This document shows positions 24,801 through 38,200 of a stretch of DNA of 64,000 bases, one piece after another. Position 1 is the stretch's first letter; each line of letters starts with the position of its first letter. The notes beneath the pieces were generated by a model. The model worked only from the letters and a program-made list of their open reading frames with translations, was not told the DNA's origin and searched no databases. This DNA comes from Arbacia lixula (Eukaryota; Echinodermata; Echinoidea; Arbacioida; Arbaciidae). A program made the position numbers and the translations under genes. Location of the stretch: assembly GCA_963669155.1 (NCBI GenBank), contig OZ022596.1:1512322-1576321 (forward strand). The letters run 5' to 3'.

Positions 24801-27800
24801 GCTGTTACTACCAGAATTATTTCGGATGCAGTTATATTTGGAGAAGTGTTTCCTGAGTTATATTTCCAGCAGTTATTCCAGCAGTTATATTTCCAGAGTT
24901 TTTTTTTTTCAGCAGAGTTATTTCAGGAGATTCATGAGATGTATTCATCACAGAGTTATTCACCGGAGTTTTTTGAGTATTAGATGTACTACAACGTAAT
25001 GTACCTCGAGTTCACGAGTCCTCCTTTCAGGATTTTTGATCAACTTTTGGGTGAAGGAGGAAAGGAAAGAGTGAAAAAAAGCCGAGAAGAGATGATAATT
25101 TCGAGTAAGACGTAAGTAAATAAAGACAACAAAACAAGTAATCCCTTCCTCCTTAGTGGAATGTCAAAACTTTTTATCAAAACAGTTTTGAGCAAAATAA
25201 CTTGGCAGGATATCTTGCACTCACTTATTGACTAAATTCTGTGAAAAAATAACAGTGATCCGTGAGATCGTGCATGGGTGAGCACGCATTAAATAAACAA
25301 TGCAACTTTCAGAAAGACATAGAAGTCATTCTAAGGGATCTGTTATAGGAGATTTTGCCAAATCCTGCTGTCTTTTATCATCCATCGTTTGACTCCCTCA
25401 TACCTATTCTGACACTTTTCATGATTTTTGTTGACTGAGCAAAATTTTAGGGAAAATATTTTCATGTTTAACCCTCTTAAATTGCGAAATCCACATGTTT
25501 TTTTTAAATCAATTTACATCAGATATTGTTACCAACATACATCATCACATATTGTGTGAACATAAGTAGTAGCTGTTGTGTCATTGTTGAATGAACACAC
25601 ATTAAAGATGAAGCAAAGTGCTACGATTCATTGTTGATTATGGCATAAATTCGATATGTCGATTTTATTTTACAACCATGTAGCGACTCAGAGCAAAACA
25701 TTCAATGACCTTGCTATTATACAAATAATTTAGAAACAACAACATAGCGTAACTAATTGAATCGAAAGTATTTGTTCAGTTGCACATGTATAGTTAAATG
25801 GTTGCATTAACTGGAATAAACTCCAGCTTCAAACATGTCAAATACATGTTTTTTTCCTGACAATAAAGATCTTTGACCAAAAAATTGTTTCATAACCTAC
25901 ATCGGCTTCGATGCGCTTCACGTGATTTGATTCACACAATTGCATATTTTTGTAAAAACAAGTATATTATTTCTAACGGTAAGTTCCACGCTTGATGAAA
26001 CAGGGGATTGGGAAATATCGGTTTTCGACTTATTCAACAACATATAAAAATAGACATCATTCTGGGTCAAATACACAGTTCTGTACACGATATTGCCACT
26101 GCACAAGTATAGGCGAATCAAAGTGTAGGCATTACGCTGTTTATATGCAGTCCATTATCATTTGGATTAATCATTTGGACATGTTGGATGTTAAACAGAT
26201 ACCCACACAGGAATGCGACAAATACATGGAACTTTCGCATTATTAACATTTTACAAATAGAGACTGCTCTTGGTTAAAAATATAGGCCCTATTTGATCTC
26301 AAAACAATACTATTATCATGCGGCCGCGGGTTCTTTTGCTAGGATGGTTCTAGTGCATGCCTGTCATCTATCTATCTAACGGCCGCAGCCGAGATGATGT
26401 TCACCATGTAGCGCCAAGTGTCCCTGTTTGTCATTAAATTGGGGATGTCAGATGGATCCTGCTGGATGTCTCGAGCAATCACATTAATGTAGTTAAAGGA
26501 ACGACGTCCCTTTTTTTGACACGGTAACTTCCAACATGTGACGTCTGAGACTACTTGATTGATCGCACGATGACAGTGACCAGCAAATCGTGCAAGGGGT
26601 TGGGCAACAGAAGATGAAATTGGGGGGGATAACTCCATATATCTGTGCTTTGGTCTTTGCTCACACCAGGATATGTTTTGAACTCGCATGAGAAGTTTGG
26701 TGTAGGTGCCATCCAGTCTATCCTGTAGTTCTTTCTTCATGGTCCAGGTCTCAGATCCATATAAGAGAATACTCTCTACACAGTCTCTAAAGAATTTCAG
26801 CTTGGTTGAATTGGAGATACCAGATTGCCATGATAGGTGTAATTTATTGCATGCATTCCAAGCTTGTCCATTCCGAGCATGCCCGTCAACCAACCAGGTA
26901 ACAGCATTATAGGGATGAGGTATAAAAACATGACTATCAAAACATAATATCTACTTTATTAACAGAAAACTCTACGTCATAACAAATACTGCTGTGTGAT
27001 TTGTTGATAGCTGCGATCGGATCACATAAGATTCAATGATATGTCAAATCCTTCCGACTAGCTCCAAAGTCTGTCGCACGACTGGGATTTGTGATCGTGG
27101 GTGACGTCATATTTCCAGTTGTATGCCCTTACGACTGGAAAATCGTTGCAAGCTCGTGACGTCTGCGTTGGATTCAAGATACACAACCTCGATGTAACGT
27201 ATCCATACAAATTTAATCCATGAACCTTGTACCGATAAGCGATGGCTTTAATTGTGATTATTTTGGGGAAGCACTCGTTATTACTTCGAAGGTACGTTAT
27301 TCCGAACGCTACGCGACAAATGCCCGGATTAAAAACGAGCCCTTTTTCGTTTTCGGACTAACGAGCATCGAGGTGTAGCGAATATACGTGTTTCCGAATT
27401 ACGAACCTTCGGAATAACGGACCTTCGTAATATCGAACTGTAACCTTATTTTGTCGCAATGGAAAGGTTTCGATTTTACACCGTTCCGCATCATATTTTC
27501 ATCAAAAAATTTCTCGAGTAGTTTGCATCCAGAAAAGTGTGTATTTAGTATTTGCTTGTCCTCATAAACTAAAATTGCCTGACAAAGCTTCCAGTCCATC
27601 AGTGAAAGTTGAAATATATGCATGTTTAGGAGTATGCATGACAAACTCCAGATATACATAACGCAAAATGCAGCTGCATGCATTAAAACTTTAACCGGCA
27701 AGCACAGCCACACCACGCCTGTCTTGAAAAGTCTTCATTGGCTGCCCATGAGGGAACGCCTTGTCTTTAAAATACTTCTTTTAGTCTGTCAACTGAATTT

Positions 27801-28991
27801 CCCCCAGTTGCAATAAATCTTTAATTCACAACTACCGACCCTCACGAGCCACAAGATCCTCCATATCCAGTCTTTCACAATTTCCGGTTTCAAAGAGATC
27901 GTGGGGAGAACGGGCCTTTGCTCATGCGCGGCCACTCATGTGGAATTCTCTTCCACAGAGTTTGAAAACCCTGACGTCAGTGACCACCTTCAAGGGCAAC
28001 CTAAAGACATACCTGTATAATGGTGCTTTTTGACATACAACCATAAGTGCTTTAACTTGTAAAGTCCATACTTACTGTTTATTGTATTTTCTCTCTCTTT
28101 AATTTGCTATGAAGCGTCATGAGCATCTAATTAAGATCTAAAGTGCGCTATATAAATTCTATATATCATTATTATAATTATTAACGCACTCGTGTATACA
28201 TTGCGTTGTCGATTGCAGCTGGTCGTCCTGAATAATGCATGACGGATTCGAACATCGTTTAAATGGATGGGTATCTGTTTCTTTCAACATCCGTGGTCGA
28301 ATAATTCCTCCAGTGTGGAAGTTGATCATTCTAATTTGCAGAATGATCTGTTGCCCATATTTTTAGCTGACTGTTTTCGCGAAAATTGCTCTATTGTACC
28401 ATACTCCACAAGGAAGTCTCACCATATTCAGATGCAAAATTTTAGTATAACTTTTCCCGCACCAAAATCAGATATATTGGTTAGAGATTGTGGAATAGTC
28501 TTGAGACTGAAATAAAAGATTGTCCCTCATTGTCAAGTTTCAAAAGGAAATTTAAATCTAACCTTAAATACTTGATACACCAAATAAGATTAAATGTAAG
28601 TTCACCATTGCTTCATAATTATCTCCTTGTATGTTTTCATGTTACACATGCATATGTAAACTACAATAATCAATGAAATTTCTTGTGTTGTATTACATGT
28701 TGTATATTACAATAAAAATTGTATTGTTAATTTGTTGCAGTTTTTGTATATTCTACTCTGTAAACATATTTTAACTTGTCTACGCTTTTTTTTCATCATA
28801 TGTGGAAATAAATTAATTCAATTGAATTGAAGTATCCAAAAACGCATCCATGGTTTAAAGTTTAAGTTTCGTTTTGTTATGTCAAAACAATGTATCTGCT
28901 TTGTATGTGTTTTTTGTTTTCAGGCAAATCGACACAGCGCAGATTTTCAAGAATTCTCGACTACCTTCATACGTTAATGGACCCTAACGCC

Positions 28992-29022
<31 letters not shown>

Positions 29023-29217
29023 AGGAGAGGAAGAGAAAGAGAGAGAGGAATAGAAAAAGAGAGGAAGAGAAGAAGAAAGAGAAAGAGAGAAATGAGATAG
29101 ACAGAAAGAGAAAGAGAGGAAGAAAAGAAAGAAATTAGAACGAGGGAGAGTGAAAGAAAGAGAGAGAGAGACAGGAAGAGAGAAAGAGAGGAAGAGAAAG
29201 AGAAATGAGATAGAGAG

Positions 29218-29248
<31 letters not shown>

Positions 29249-32200
29249 GAGGAAGAGAGAGAGGGGAGGAGGAAAAGAGAGGAAGAGAAAGAGAAATAAA
29301 GAAATGAGATAGAGAGAAAGAGAAAGAAAGAGAGAGAGAGAGAGAGAGAGGAAGAGGGAAAGAGAGGAGGAGAAAAAGAAATGAGATAGGGCGAAATAAA
29401 AAGAAAGAGAGAGGGGAAGAGAAAGAGAAGTGAGATAGAGAGAGAGAGAGAGAGACGAAGAGAGAAAGAGAGGAAGGAAAAGAGATAAATGAGATAGAAA
29501 GAAAGAGAAAGAGAGCGAGAGAGAGAGAAATCAGAAGATGCAAAAGGACAGTTTGAAATAAACAGAAAACGGAATATATAGGAAAAACATTTACATACGG
29601 TAAACAGAAAGACTGAATTGAAGTGAATTGTTTTATTTTTCCAAACGAATTACAATCAATAATGTAATGATATAAAATGCAATAACGAAGTTATGTTAAT
29701 ATAAATGCTGATTGACTGAATAAGTGTAAAACAATATTTTGTGGCAGTCCTTGAGGAAAATTTAGTAAAAATATTGAGTCGATGGTATGAAACTGGATAG
29801 GCATTATTATTGAATATGGCTGGACAGTTATGCAAATTGACTGAAAGAGAACCGAGAGTCAACTAGAGAGGGAAAAACCATGAAAGATCCTCTGTATTAT
29901 ATCATATAAACTGAGGGCCGATGCTTGTTATACTGTTACGGTCCCCGAGTTCCCTTTATTCCCATGTTTATAGTAAGCCCAAATTCTCCTAAACACTCCT
30001 TCTTTCTTCGATAACCTCGAGCCAAAATCAACATTTACATTGACCAAGTTCTTGGACATTTAATGGTGACGCCATTACATTACTTTGTACTTAGAAATCC
30101 TTCATGTCATGTATTTCCTTTATGTGAATATCGTTGATAAGGTACACCGGCATGTATAAATGGAAGCAGTCTAGCTTTGGATAAGACGGAGTTCAGAGTA
30201 GGAGGAGAGAAGGAGACAAGCCAGTCTAGCTTTGAGGGTTGGAGTTCAACTCTAAGCCATGTTGTTACGCTAGGTTACGCCATCGAAATGAGTATCGAAA
30301 TGAGTATCGAAATAACATTGGAATGACCATCGAAATGACTACCGAAATAAACGTCTGAAACTACAACTCCTGTCGACGTCGTGTATTATGTACGTCTATA
30401 AGTCTCCAAATAGAGAAACCTGAACTACAAAACTAGCACCTGTAACAATACTAAAGGTTGAAGCTCCGATGGCTAGTCTTTCTCAAAATAAAACATGGTT
30501 TGATATATTAAGGTCCAATAATCCGAAAAATGTAATGCCTTCTACAAGTAGAAAACACAGAGTAGTAAGTATTTCTGGATGAACGAAGTCTTCTTTTTCA
30601 TATCAACGAACCCTATGTTATTTTAGGAAGAATATACTCACGTGGGATTAACAAATACCCCTTTTTAATGCCATGTGGGTATTTTTTTCACCATTGATAC
30701 ACACAAAACCCATAGAACAGCATTTTATCTGGCACACAAACATTTCAGTTCCCAACCTATTTTAATAAAAACAGGTATTTTTTCACATGAATGTTTCATT
30801 TACAAAATAGGATTCATGCTCAAATTATTTGATTTGATGTTGATTTATCTATTTCCTGCTTGATTTCCAATACATCAAATGATCGTAATTGATCGTAATA
30901 GTTGGCCGATGTATGTGTTGGAGAGAAAAAAATTAACGAAGATATTTGATACAATTAGAAGAAAAATCTTTCTCTGCTGTATTCGGTACTTAATCCACAA
31001 ATTGTGAGGTAGTCACAAATAGTTATACAACTTCAAAATCATCCAACAGGCACGAAGCTACGTCTCCGAAATTTAATAATAATACTAATCATAAAAATGT
31101 ATAAATTTATAGAGCGCTAAGAAACTATTCCATCAAGTTTATATTATACTCCGCTTCATAGGACTCATAAAATTCTTCTTATTAATTAAACAGATGTGTT
31201 TTGAGCTTTGATTTACCGTTGTTTACGGATTTCCTAACTTCCAAGGATAAGCTATCCCAGAGCTTGGGGGTTACACAAACAAATACTCGATCACCTAGCA
31301 TGCCTAGCGTTACTTTTGTTTTGAAGGATGGAATCTGTAAAAGCAGAGGATCCGTTGATCTGCATAATGTGACCATGATTGCTGGTTTTATACCTCAATA
31401 ATTCTGTAATGTACAAGGAGCTTGATCAAGAAGTGTTTTGTATACAATTAGTAAGAATGTTATTCTCTGCCGGATTGGTAACCAATGTAGGTTTCTTAGT
31501 ATTGGTGTGGTGCGTGTTTTCTTTTTCGTACAACCAAACATAAGCCTTGCACAGGTGTTCTGTCTCCTCGGCAAGTTCATTAAATGTAAAATTGGGAACA
31601 GAGGTAATGTCAACCTCATGTATCCTAACTGTCTATTTATTTTATCTGTCTTTCTGTTTATTTGTACTTATTTGATGTCACATTCCTTATTTGTATCAAT
31701 GTATCATCTCTGTAAACAAGTGAAAATGAAATTTCCAATTGGACAATAAATTGCACTATCAATATGAACATTAAAGCAAGAAATAATAAATAAAGACAGA
31801 TAAGAAGGCTTTGACGGGGTTAGAGCAGAAACACGATAACAGCAGGGCCATGTTATAGGTTTCCAATTATTGTTACTTACCAACGGTATTGTACCTGTTG
31901 CCGTGGTAGTTACCGTTTCTTTAATTGAAAACCTATATATGAATAGCTCATATGCAAAAGGTGTTAGATCCATTTTTCATCAAATTTGATTTTTGTTTGT
32001 CTCAATAATGTATAGATTTTCAGTAACTCTATAAGATGATACCAAGAAAAGTTGAAATTCCCATTAAAAAGTGAAGAAAAATTGCAAAAAAAAAAAATCA
32101 CTTTTTTCAAAAAGCATTAGATCCATTTCAGTTTGTTGAAGGTACATTTCTTTAATAACCTATTTTATGATCACATGGTAGGGTAGTTTATCATGGGCAA

Positions 32201-35200
32201 TTTAGTTTCGCATAAGAATATTGCAATATGGGAGAATAAAAAGGTAGATTTTCTCAGAATGGTCAAAAGTGGATCTAACCCCTTTTGTAAACAAGCTCTT
32301 CATATGCAACATGGATCGCAGAAATGAGTGAAAACTTTTTGTAAATTTTTTTTTTATTTATTTTTTTTTTGTCAAATGTTTTTTTATGGATGTAATTATT
32401 ACTATCATATATGAAACGTATATTTCAGTCAATTTCTCTTTCACGTTATTTGGGCCTGGTTTGTGTCCGTTTAGTTTCGTTATAAATACCCATTGATACA
32501 TGTTTTTGTATATTTTTGTATATGTTATATTCCTTGTACTTATTGTACGTAAAATTGATTTTTGTTGTTGTTTGTGCATGAATATTCAATATTGAACTTG
32601 CCCACTTAATGTAGACTTTTGTAAACTGATGCTTTCAGCCTGTGCTGCTAATCAGTCTTTTATATACCAATTAAAAAAAAAAAATAATAAAAAAAAATAA
32701 TAATAATAAAAAAAAAAAAAAAAAAATAATAAAATCAGACAAAAGTGACATGTTGATTGACTGATTTGTACCGAGTTTTTGATTGAGCTGTGGAGAAGGG
32801 TAAAGCGGGTTTTTTTTTTTAAATTGAAAACCTATATGCAACATGGCCAAGGAAAACAAGTGGAGACTTGTGGCAAAAGCAGATAAAAGTGATATTTTGA
32901 TGATTTTGTTTTTTTTTCTTTCAGCTCCGCTCGTGTCTCTCATCCATCGCAAGTTCGCGCAGCCTCGTGCAGTGATGACGTCAGGCGCAGCCTTGGTGAC
33001 TTCCGGTGGGATACTGGCTAGCCTGGCGACCAATGCGAATGAGTTCTGTGCGTGTTTCGCCCTCCTTGGTAAGCCAAGCACTCCTCCTCATGGTGGAGAT
33101 GGTCATGAAATGGACAGTTCTGCCCTACTCTGACAAAAGGAAGCAAGTGACAAATCACTCACATCTGAGTTATTGGTATTCTTAGGTTGTACCCAGCATT
33201 CTCTACATACAACAAAAATCTGGACAAGAAATATCCATCTTGTTGCGAAATATTCAATTTCACATGATGTGGTATTGCACTGACGCCAATGCAAGTGACA
33301 GACACATTTTGCTCATTCACAAGAAAAGTCTCTTTTGTAAGTTGCTTCCTTTTGTCAGAGTAGGGCAGAGTTCACCCTGAGGTTCAGTTGGTTTCAATAA
33401 AAGCAGACACATGAAAGAAACATATTAGTGAAAGTTTGATGAAAATCCGTCAACGGATAAGAAAGTTATGATCTTTTACATTTTTGATTTTGTGCTCTAC
33501 CATGTTGTATACAATACAAATGACATTTTTCTAAAAAAAGACATGCATTCTTTCAACTAGACATTTCACATATTATTAGATACACGTTTTTACATACAGG
33601 GCTCTATGAAAAAAAAATATTATGTTGTCAAACACAAAGAGCAATAATGGAATCATACAGTACACAACATTATTGGAGAGCACCTCGCACGTGTCCTTAC
33701 AAAATCTTAAAAGATCATTACTTTCTCATCCATTGTTGGATTCGTCAAACCTTTTATGTTTCTTCTTTCATATTTTTGCTTTGATTGAAATCAACTTGTC
33801 TTGCTACTTTTGGATTATTTCACCATTAAAGGGTTACTAAATTAGAAAAATAAGTTCCCACTTATCTATGTAAAATTATCCACTGAAAACGAATTTTGAA
33901 CGAAAAATTTGAAAAAAAAGCACACATCCAGTGACGTATGAGAAGTCAAAATGAATTAAATGCCAACGGCGTGAATAAAATAATAGAAATAAAATAAAAT
34001 GTTCAAACAATACGTTAACAATGGGAACCCCAAAGCTTGTCCGAGATTTTGTCCGAGTAGCAACAACTAATAGATTCAAAGTGCGTGCCATCCATTGAAT
34101 CTAAATGACAAGATACAGGTGAATGCAATAACGCGTTACTACGCAGTTAGGGGGAAAGTTCTGAATACATTACGAAAATGGTCTATTGTTGACTTCCGTA
34201 CAATCTATGGCATTTTGAATTCTCATACGTCACTGGAGGCGTGCGTTTCTTTCAAATTTTCGTCAAAATGAGACTTTATTGCTGCAAACAAATGTAAAAT
34301 AGTGGATAATTTTACATAGATTCGTGTGAACTTTCTAATTTAGTAGCCCTGCAAGCCACACAAAGCACACAGAGCAGCACATCATGCACATAACCCTCTG
34401 CTTCTAAATTGGTCTTGTGTGTATTAATTGCATGACATTAATTTTGTGGCATACAACATTTTTTTTCAGTTCAGTTCAGTTTATTCAACCATGATAAAAT
34501 AACAGCACATATTTACAAATTAAGAGAATGAACAAAAACAATACAAACAAAGTAGCAATAATAATATGGTCACGACCTTGGAGAAGCGCAATTGTGCTTA
34601 TAACAAAGGATTGACTCCATGTAAAGGCCCGGTCACACCGCCCGAACTTTGTTGGAGCGTTCCTTGAACGGTAGGGAGAGTGGTCCGAATTCCAACACTT
34701 TTGGAGAGGTAGGAGGGACCATCAAGTGTGGCTGAGCATATACGGCGTTGCCTTAACGGGGGCCAACTTCTGTTAAACAGTGGTGAACGGTAACGAGCGG
34801 TGACGATTTTTTCCCAACCGCTCCAGGAACGCTCCAGCAAAGTTCTGGTGGTGTGACCGGGCCGTAAGTTTCATTCGCGGATTTCAGTCCCCTTTAAAAG
34901 GATTTGACCTACGAAACCTTGCAATTACCCACGGGATCAGGACCCCAATGGCCTATAAAGCAGTGATTCACGGAACTACGAAAACACATAGGACCAGCCA
35001 CACATACCCCAAAGCAAAGATAATACTTTCGCTAAATATAGGACAGACTTATACACAAATACATGTACTATTTATGTCTGTTCACTCCATGTTATCCGCT
35101 GCAAAATTGTGAAAACATTATTGATGCTCATAAATAGACACGGCATATAAAAATGTATAGGAAGTACTATTTTTGTTTGTAGGGAACTTTGCGACTGTTT

Positions 35201-38200
35201 TTGTAATGTCTGAAAAGCTCATTAAACAAGGATTCATTAATATATGATTCTTCATGCAGGTTTAGGGAAGGCACTGGTAATCATCACGTCTTTCATTTCA
35301 CTCAATGAACTTTTTTCCGAGAGGTTCGGCATCGCGTTCGCTTTCTCCACGTCAGGATTTTCCATCGGCGGCTTGGTCGTGCCCTTGATCGCCGGCTACC
35401 TCGGCAAGCCATATGGTTGGAGAGGTTGCATGCTGATTCTAGGTGGAGTAGGAGTTTGATTTTCACTAAAATTTAAGTTAGCGATCACCGCCAATAAAAT
35501 CCCTCGCAAAATTTTTTAAATACATTTTCCCACAGGATAAGGACTTTTTTTTTTTTTTCACTATTAAATAATGCACAAAAATCCCATTGAGTAATTTCGT
35601 AAACTGTACGCAAAGAGTTCTGAACCTTTTTTAGGGATCGAGCTTTTGAGAGAGGGGCACTAGACCAACTTTAGATTTCTCTTCCATACTATCAGGAAGA
35701 AATCCACAATATGAAGAGCGTATAAACCGTAGGAGAAGGTATCGTGTGATTTTCACGTTATAAATATATAATTTTCTCGTATATTTGCCAGGCGCCCTCA
35801 CGGCCAACGTCATACCGTGTGCTCTGGCCTTGGGTGCACCGGTGAACCATACACGGAACAGTCGTAAAGACAGGGCAGATCGCGTTGACCACTCCCGAGG
35901 CTGTGCGGTGTCGTGTGGAGAGCGGCAGGGGAGTGCTAGCGTACGGGCTCGCTGGTGGGGTCAGACCAGCTCTAGACCTCGATGGATGCAGACGAAGAAA
36001 ACTTTGAAGGGTCGTGATGGAGAGGAGGAAGAATTTTTACTCGAAGCTCCATGCGGTACACCGAGGGAGGTATCAGATCACAAACCTAAACTGCTTGGTG
36101 GGGAATCAACTAACACAAGCTTAGGTCTCATGGAAAGCAGCACTACACTTTCATCTGATACGACGTATCAATTACAAAGTAATCAGAAGAAGGATGAAAA
36201 ATACCTAAGCGATTTACGAAATGGATTAAGTAGAACGGAATATCGGCAAGGTCAATTAGGAGAGTCCCATCGTGATGTAAACTCAAAGTGCAACAGCAGT
36301 TCGGGAGAGACAGGAGCGTTGGACAGTTCTTCAAACGAGAGGGTTTATCACACGTTTGAGCTGGAAGAAGCTGGATTGGGCCCACCGTTAAGCGATCCTC
36401 AAAGACACCTTTTAGTTGCGGCGCCTTCGGAAACGACGGGACAGAACGACGGCGACTCGGAGCGAACGCAACAACGCTCGTCGCCACTCGCAAAGTTGCT
36501 TGAAGTGTCAAGAAACATACTTAACTCTCCGTTCCTGTGCCTTGGGCTGCATCTAGCCACCTCTTGTAGTATAGGGTTTAGCTATTCGAGCTGGCATTCG
36601 ACCATAGTTCCGCGCGCTATCGCAAAGGGATTCACTCTCGCACAGGTGAACTTTCTCGACCTCGCTGGAGCTATCGGTGGCGTTCCCGCTCGCTTCGTCA
36701 TTGGAGTTTTCTGTCATCGGATCCGATGGACTATGGACCTATACCTTGCCCTCTTCTTGTTAGATCTCGTCTCGAAGCTCGTCGACGTCTTCGCATTCAG
36801 CTACCCCGTGACGTTGGCGTGTACGGCGGTGTCGGGTTTTGCTACGGAAGGCTTTATCGTGCTTCTACTGATTATTGCAAGAAAATTATGCAACGGAGAA
36901 CATTTCGTTCTGGTGATCGGCATCAGCGAGTTGCTGTACGGCCTTGGGTTTACATCTGGTGGAAGTGTGGCAGGTACGCACAAAGTTTTTTGTAGACATC
37001 TCGTAATATTCAATAAAAGTTCAGCGGGAAAGTTGACGGTATCGCAATGTTCATGCACACGCCCCGTCATTGGGCTTCTTTCAGCAAGTACGAATGGTGC
37101 AGCATAAACTAATTGGGCTTGTTTTGCTCTGGAGTTGTAGGTATGAGCACATTAGGCTATTATAGAGTACCGAAGTGTGACGTCATTTGTCGAGACAACT
37201 GGTTCTAAACAATACGGGTAGAGCAAGCAGCGGTGATCATACCGGTACTGTAATTGGGAATGCCCGACACTAGCCCGATAGACAATATCGGACCGCTAAA
37301 CCTCTCACTGGAGTGCGTTTGTTTAGAGCCAGTTGTCTTGAGAACATGCTCATATGACGACACCACTTCGGTACTATATAAGGGCATCGACATACCATCG
37401 AAATGCCAAATTGATTAAACAAACTGTAGAGTTAATCAAGGATTTTTAAGGAGTGCCAGCCATTTAGTTAATGCAGATTCATTGTACTTTGCTTCTAGTC
37501 ACAAAAGAACGCTTTACAATGATTTTCTCTTTGATCTCCCATGATGGAATCCGCCGATTCTCTGGATGATTTTTGCCTGGATCTGACGTATAAACAGAAT
37601 CGGATACGCAGAAGAATTTGGGGAAATATCCTCACCCCATATACAGTTGTGATATGTCATACCCACATTGCATCTATAAAGATTCAATCGAGGAATATTG
37701 TTACAATATGGCAAAAAGGCTCTAAACGTGATATCAAGTTGCAGTACAAAAGCATCAATTTCACAATGTTTCGCATCATATTCCATTAAAAAATTGCATG
37801 AAAAGTTACTTTCAGATGATTCCTTTCGGACAAGTAACATGAAAAACGTGTCCAGCTGCGCCCAAGTTAGTATTTTCATCTGAAAAAAGTATCAAAATTT
37901 GTATTCGTTTGTCCTTATTTACTACATAACAAGCATTAGTGACAAAATCAAAAGTTCAGCAGCGAAAGCTGAAATGTATGCACGTATAGGAATGTGTATG
38001 ACCTATTATAAAATCTAGGTGAACGTGACGCAATCGCGTATGCATCATATTGTTGAGAGCAGCTGCTAGTCATGAATATTAAGTGGCGACATCAAACTTT
38101 GTTCAAAGGGATGGATATCCATGTGCTTAAACATCCTTGAGCTAATTGAAATAATATCCCTAATATGAATATAGGTACTTTCTAAAAAAAAAATCACGGA

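Larger units (their letters stand above)
18967..26056. repeat. duplicated segment, unit B
   Basis: Collinear with unit A from its first base after the gap to about 26056. It has the empty site for the RTE/Tx1 insertion at about 24665-24673 (GGATGACGTAGGTAAGGTCC) and no Penelope-like element. It carries a 732-bp insertion (19876-20607), an extra 23 bp at about 22606-22628, and about 200 bp fewer near 24352. It contains the second copies of the 10.5-kb hairpin (about 23195-23815), the poly-G cluster and the 17-kb minisatellite. Confidence 0.9.
6876..32924 (+). other. intron 1 of the transporter, 26 kb as assembled
   Basis: Bounded by GTAGG at 6876 and TTTCAG ending at 32924. It holds two copies of one long segment either side of a 200-N gap, plus LINE, LTR and microsatellite sequence listed separately. 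If the duplication is an assembly artefact, the real intron is about 14 kb. A short inverted repeat (AACCACCCCACTAACC with its complement) sits at about 6970-7003. Confidence 0.7.

Noticed and set aside
28974-29543. 189-codon Ser/Leu/Phe-rich frame, - strand
   Set aside because: Artefact of the GA tract.
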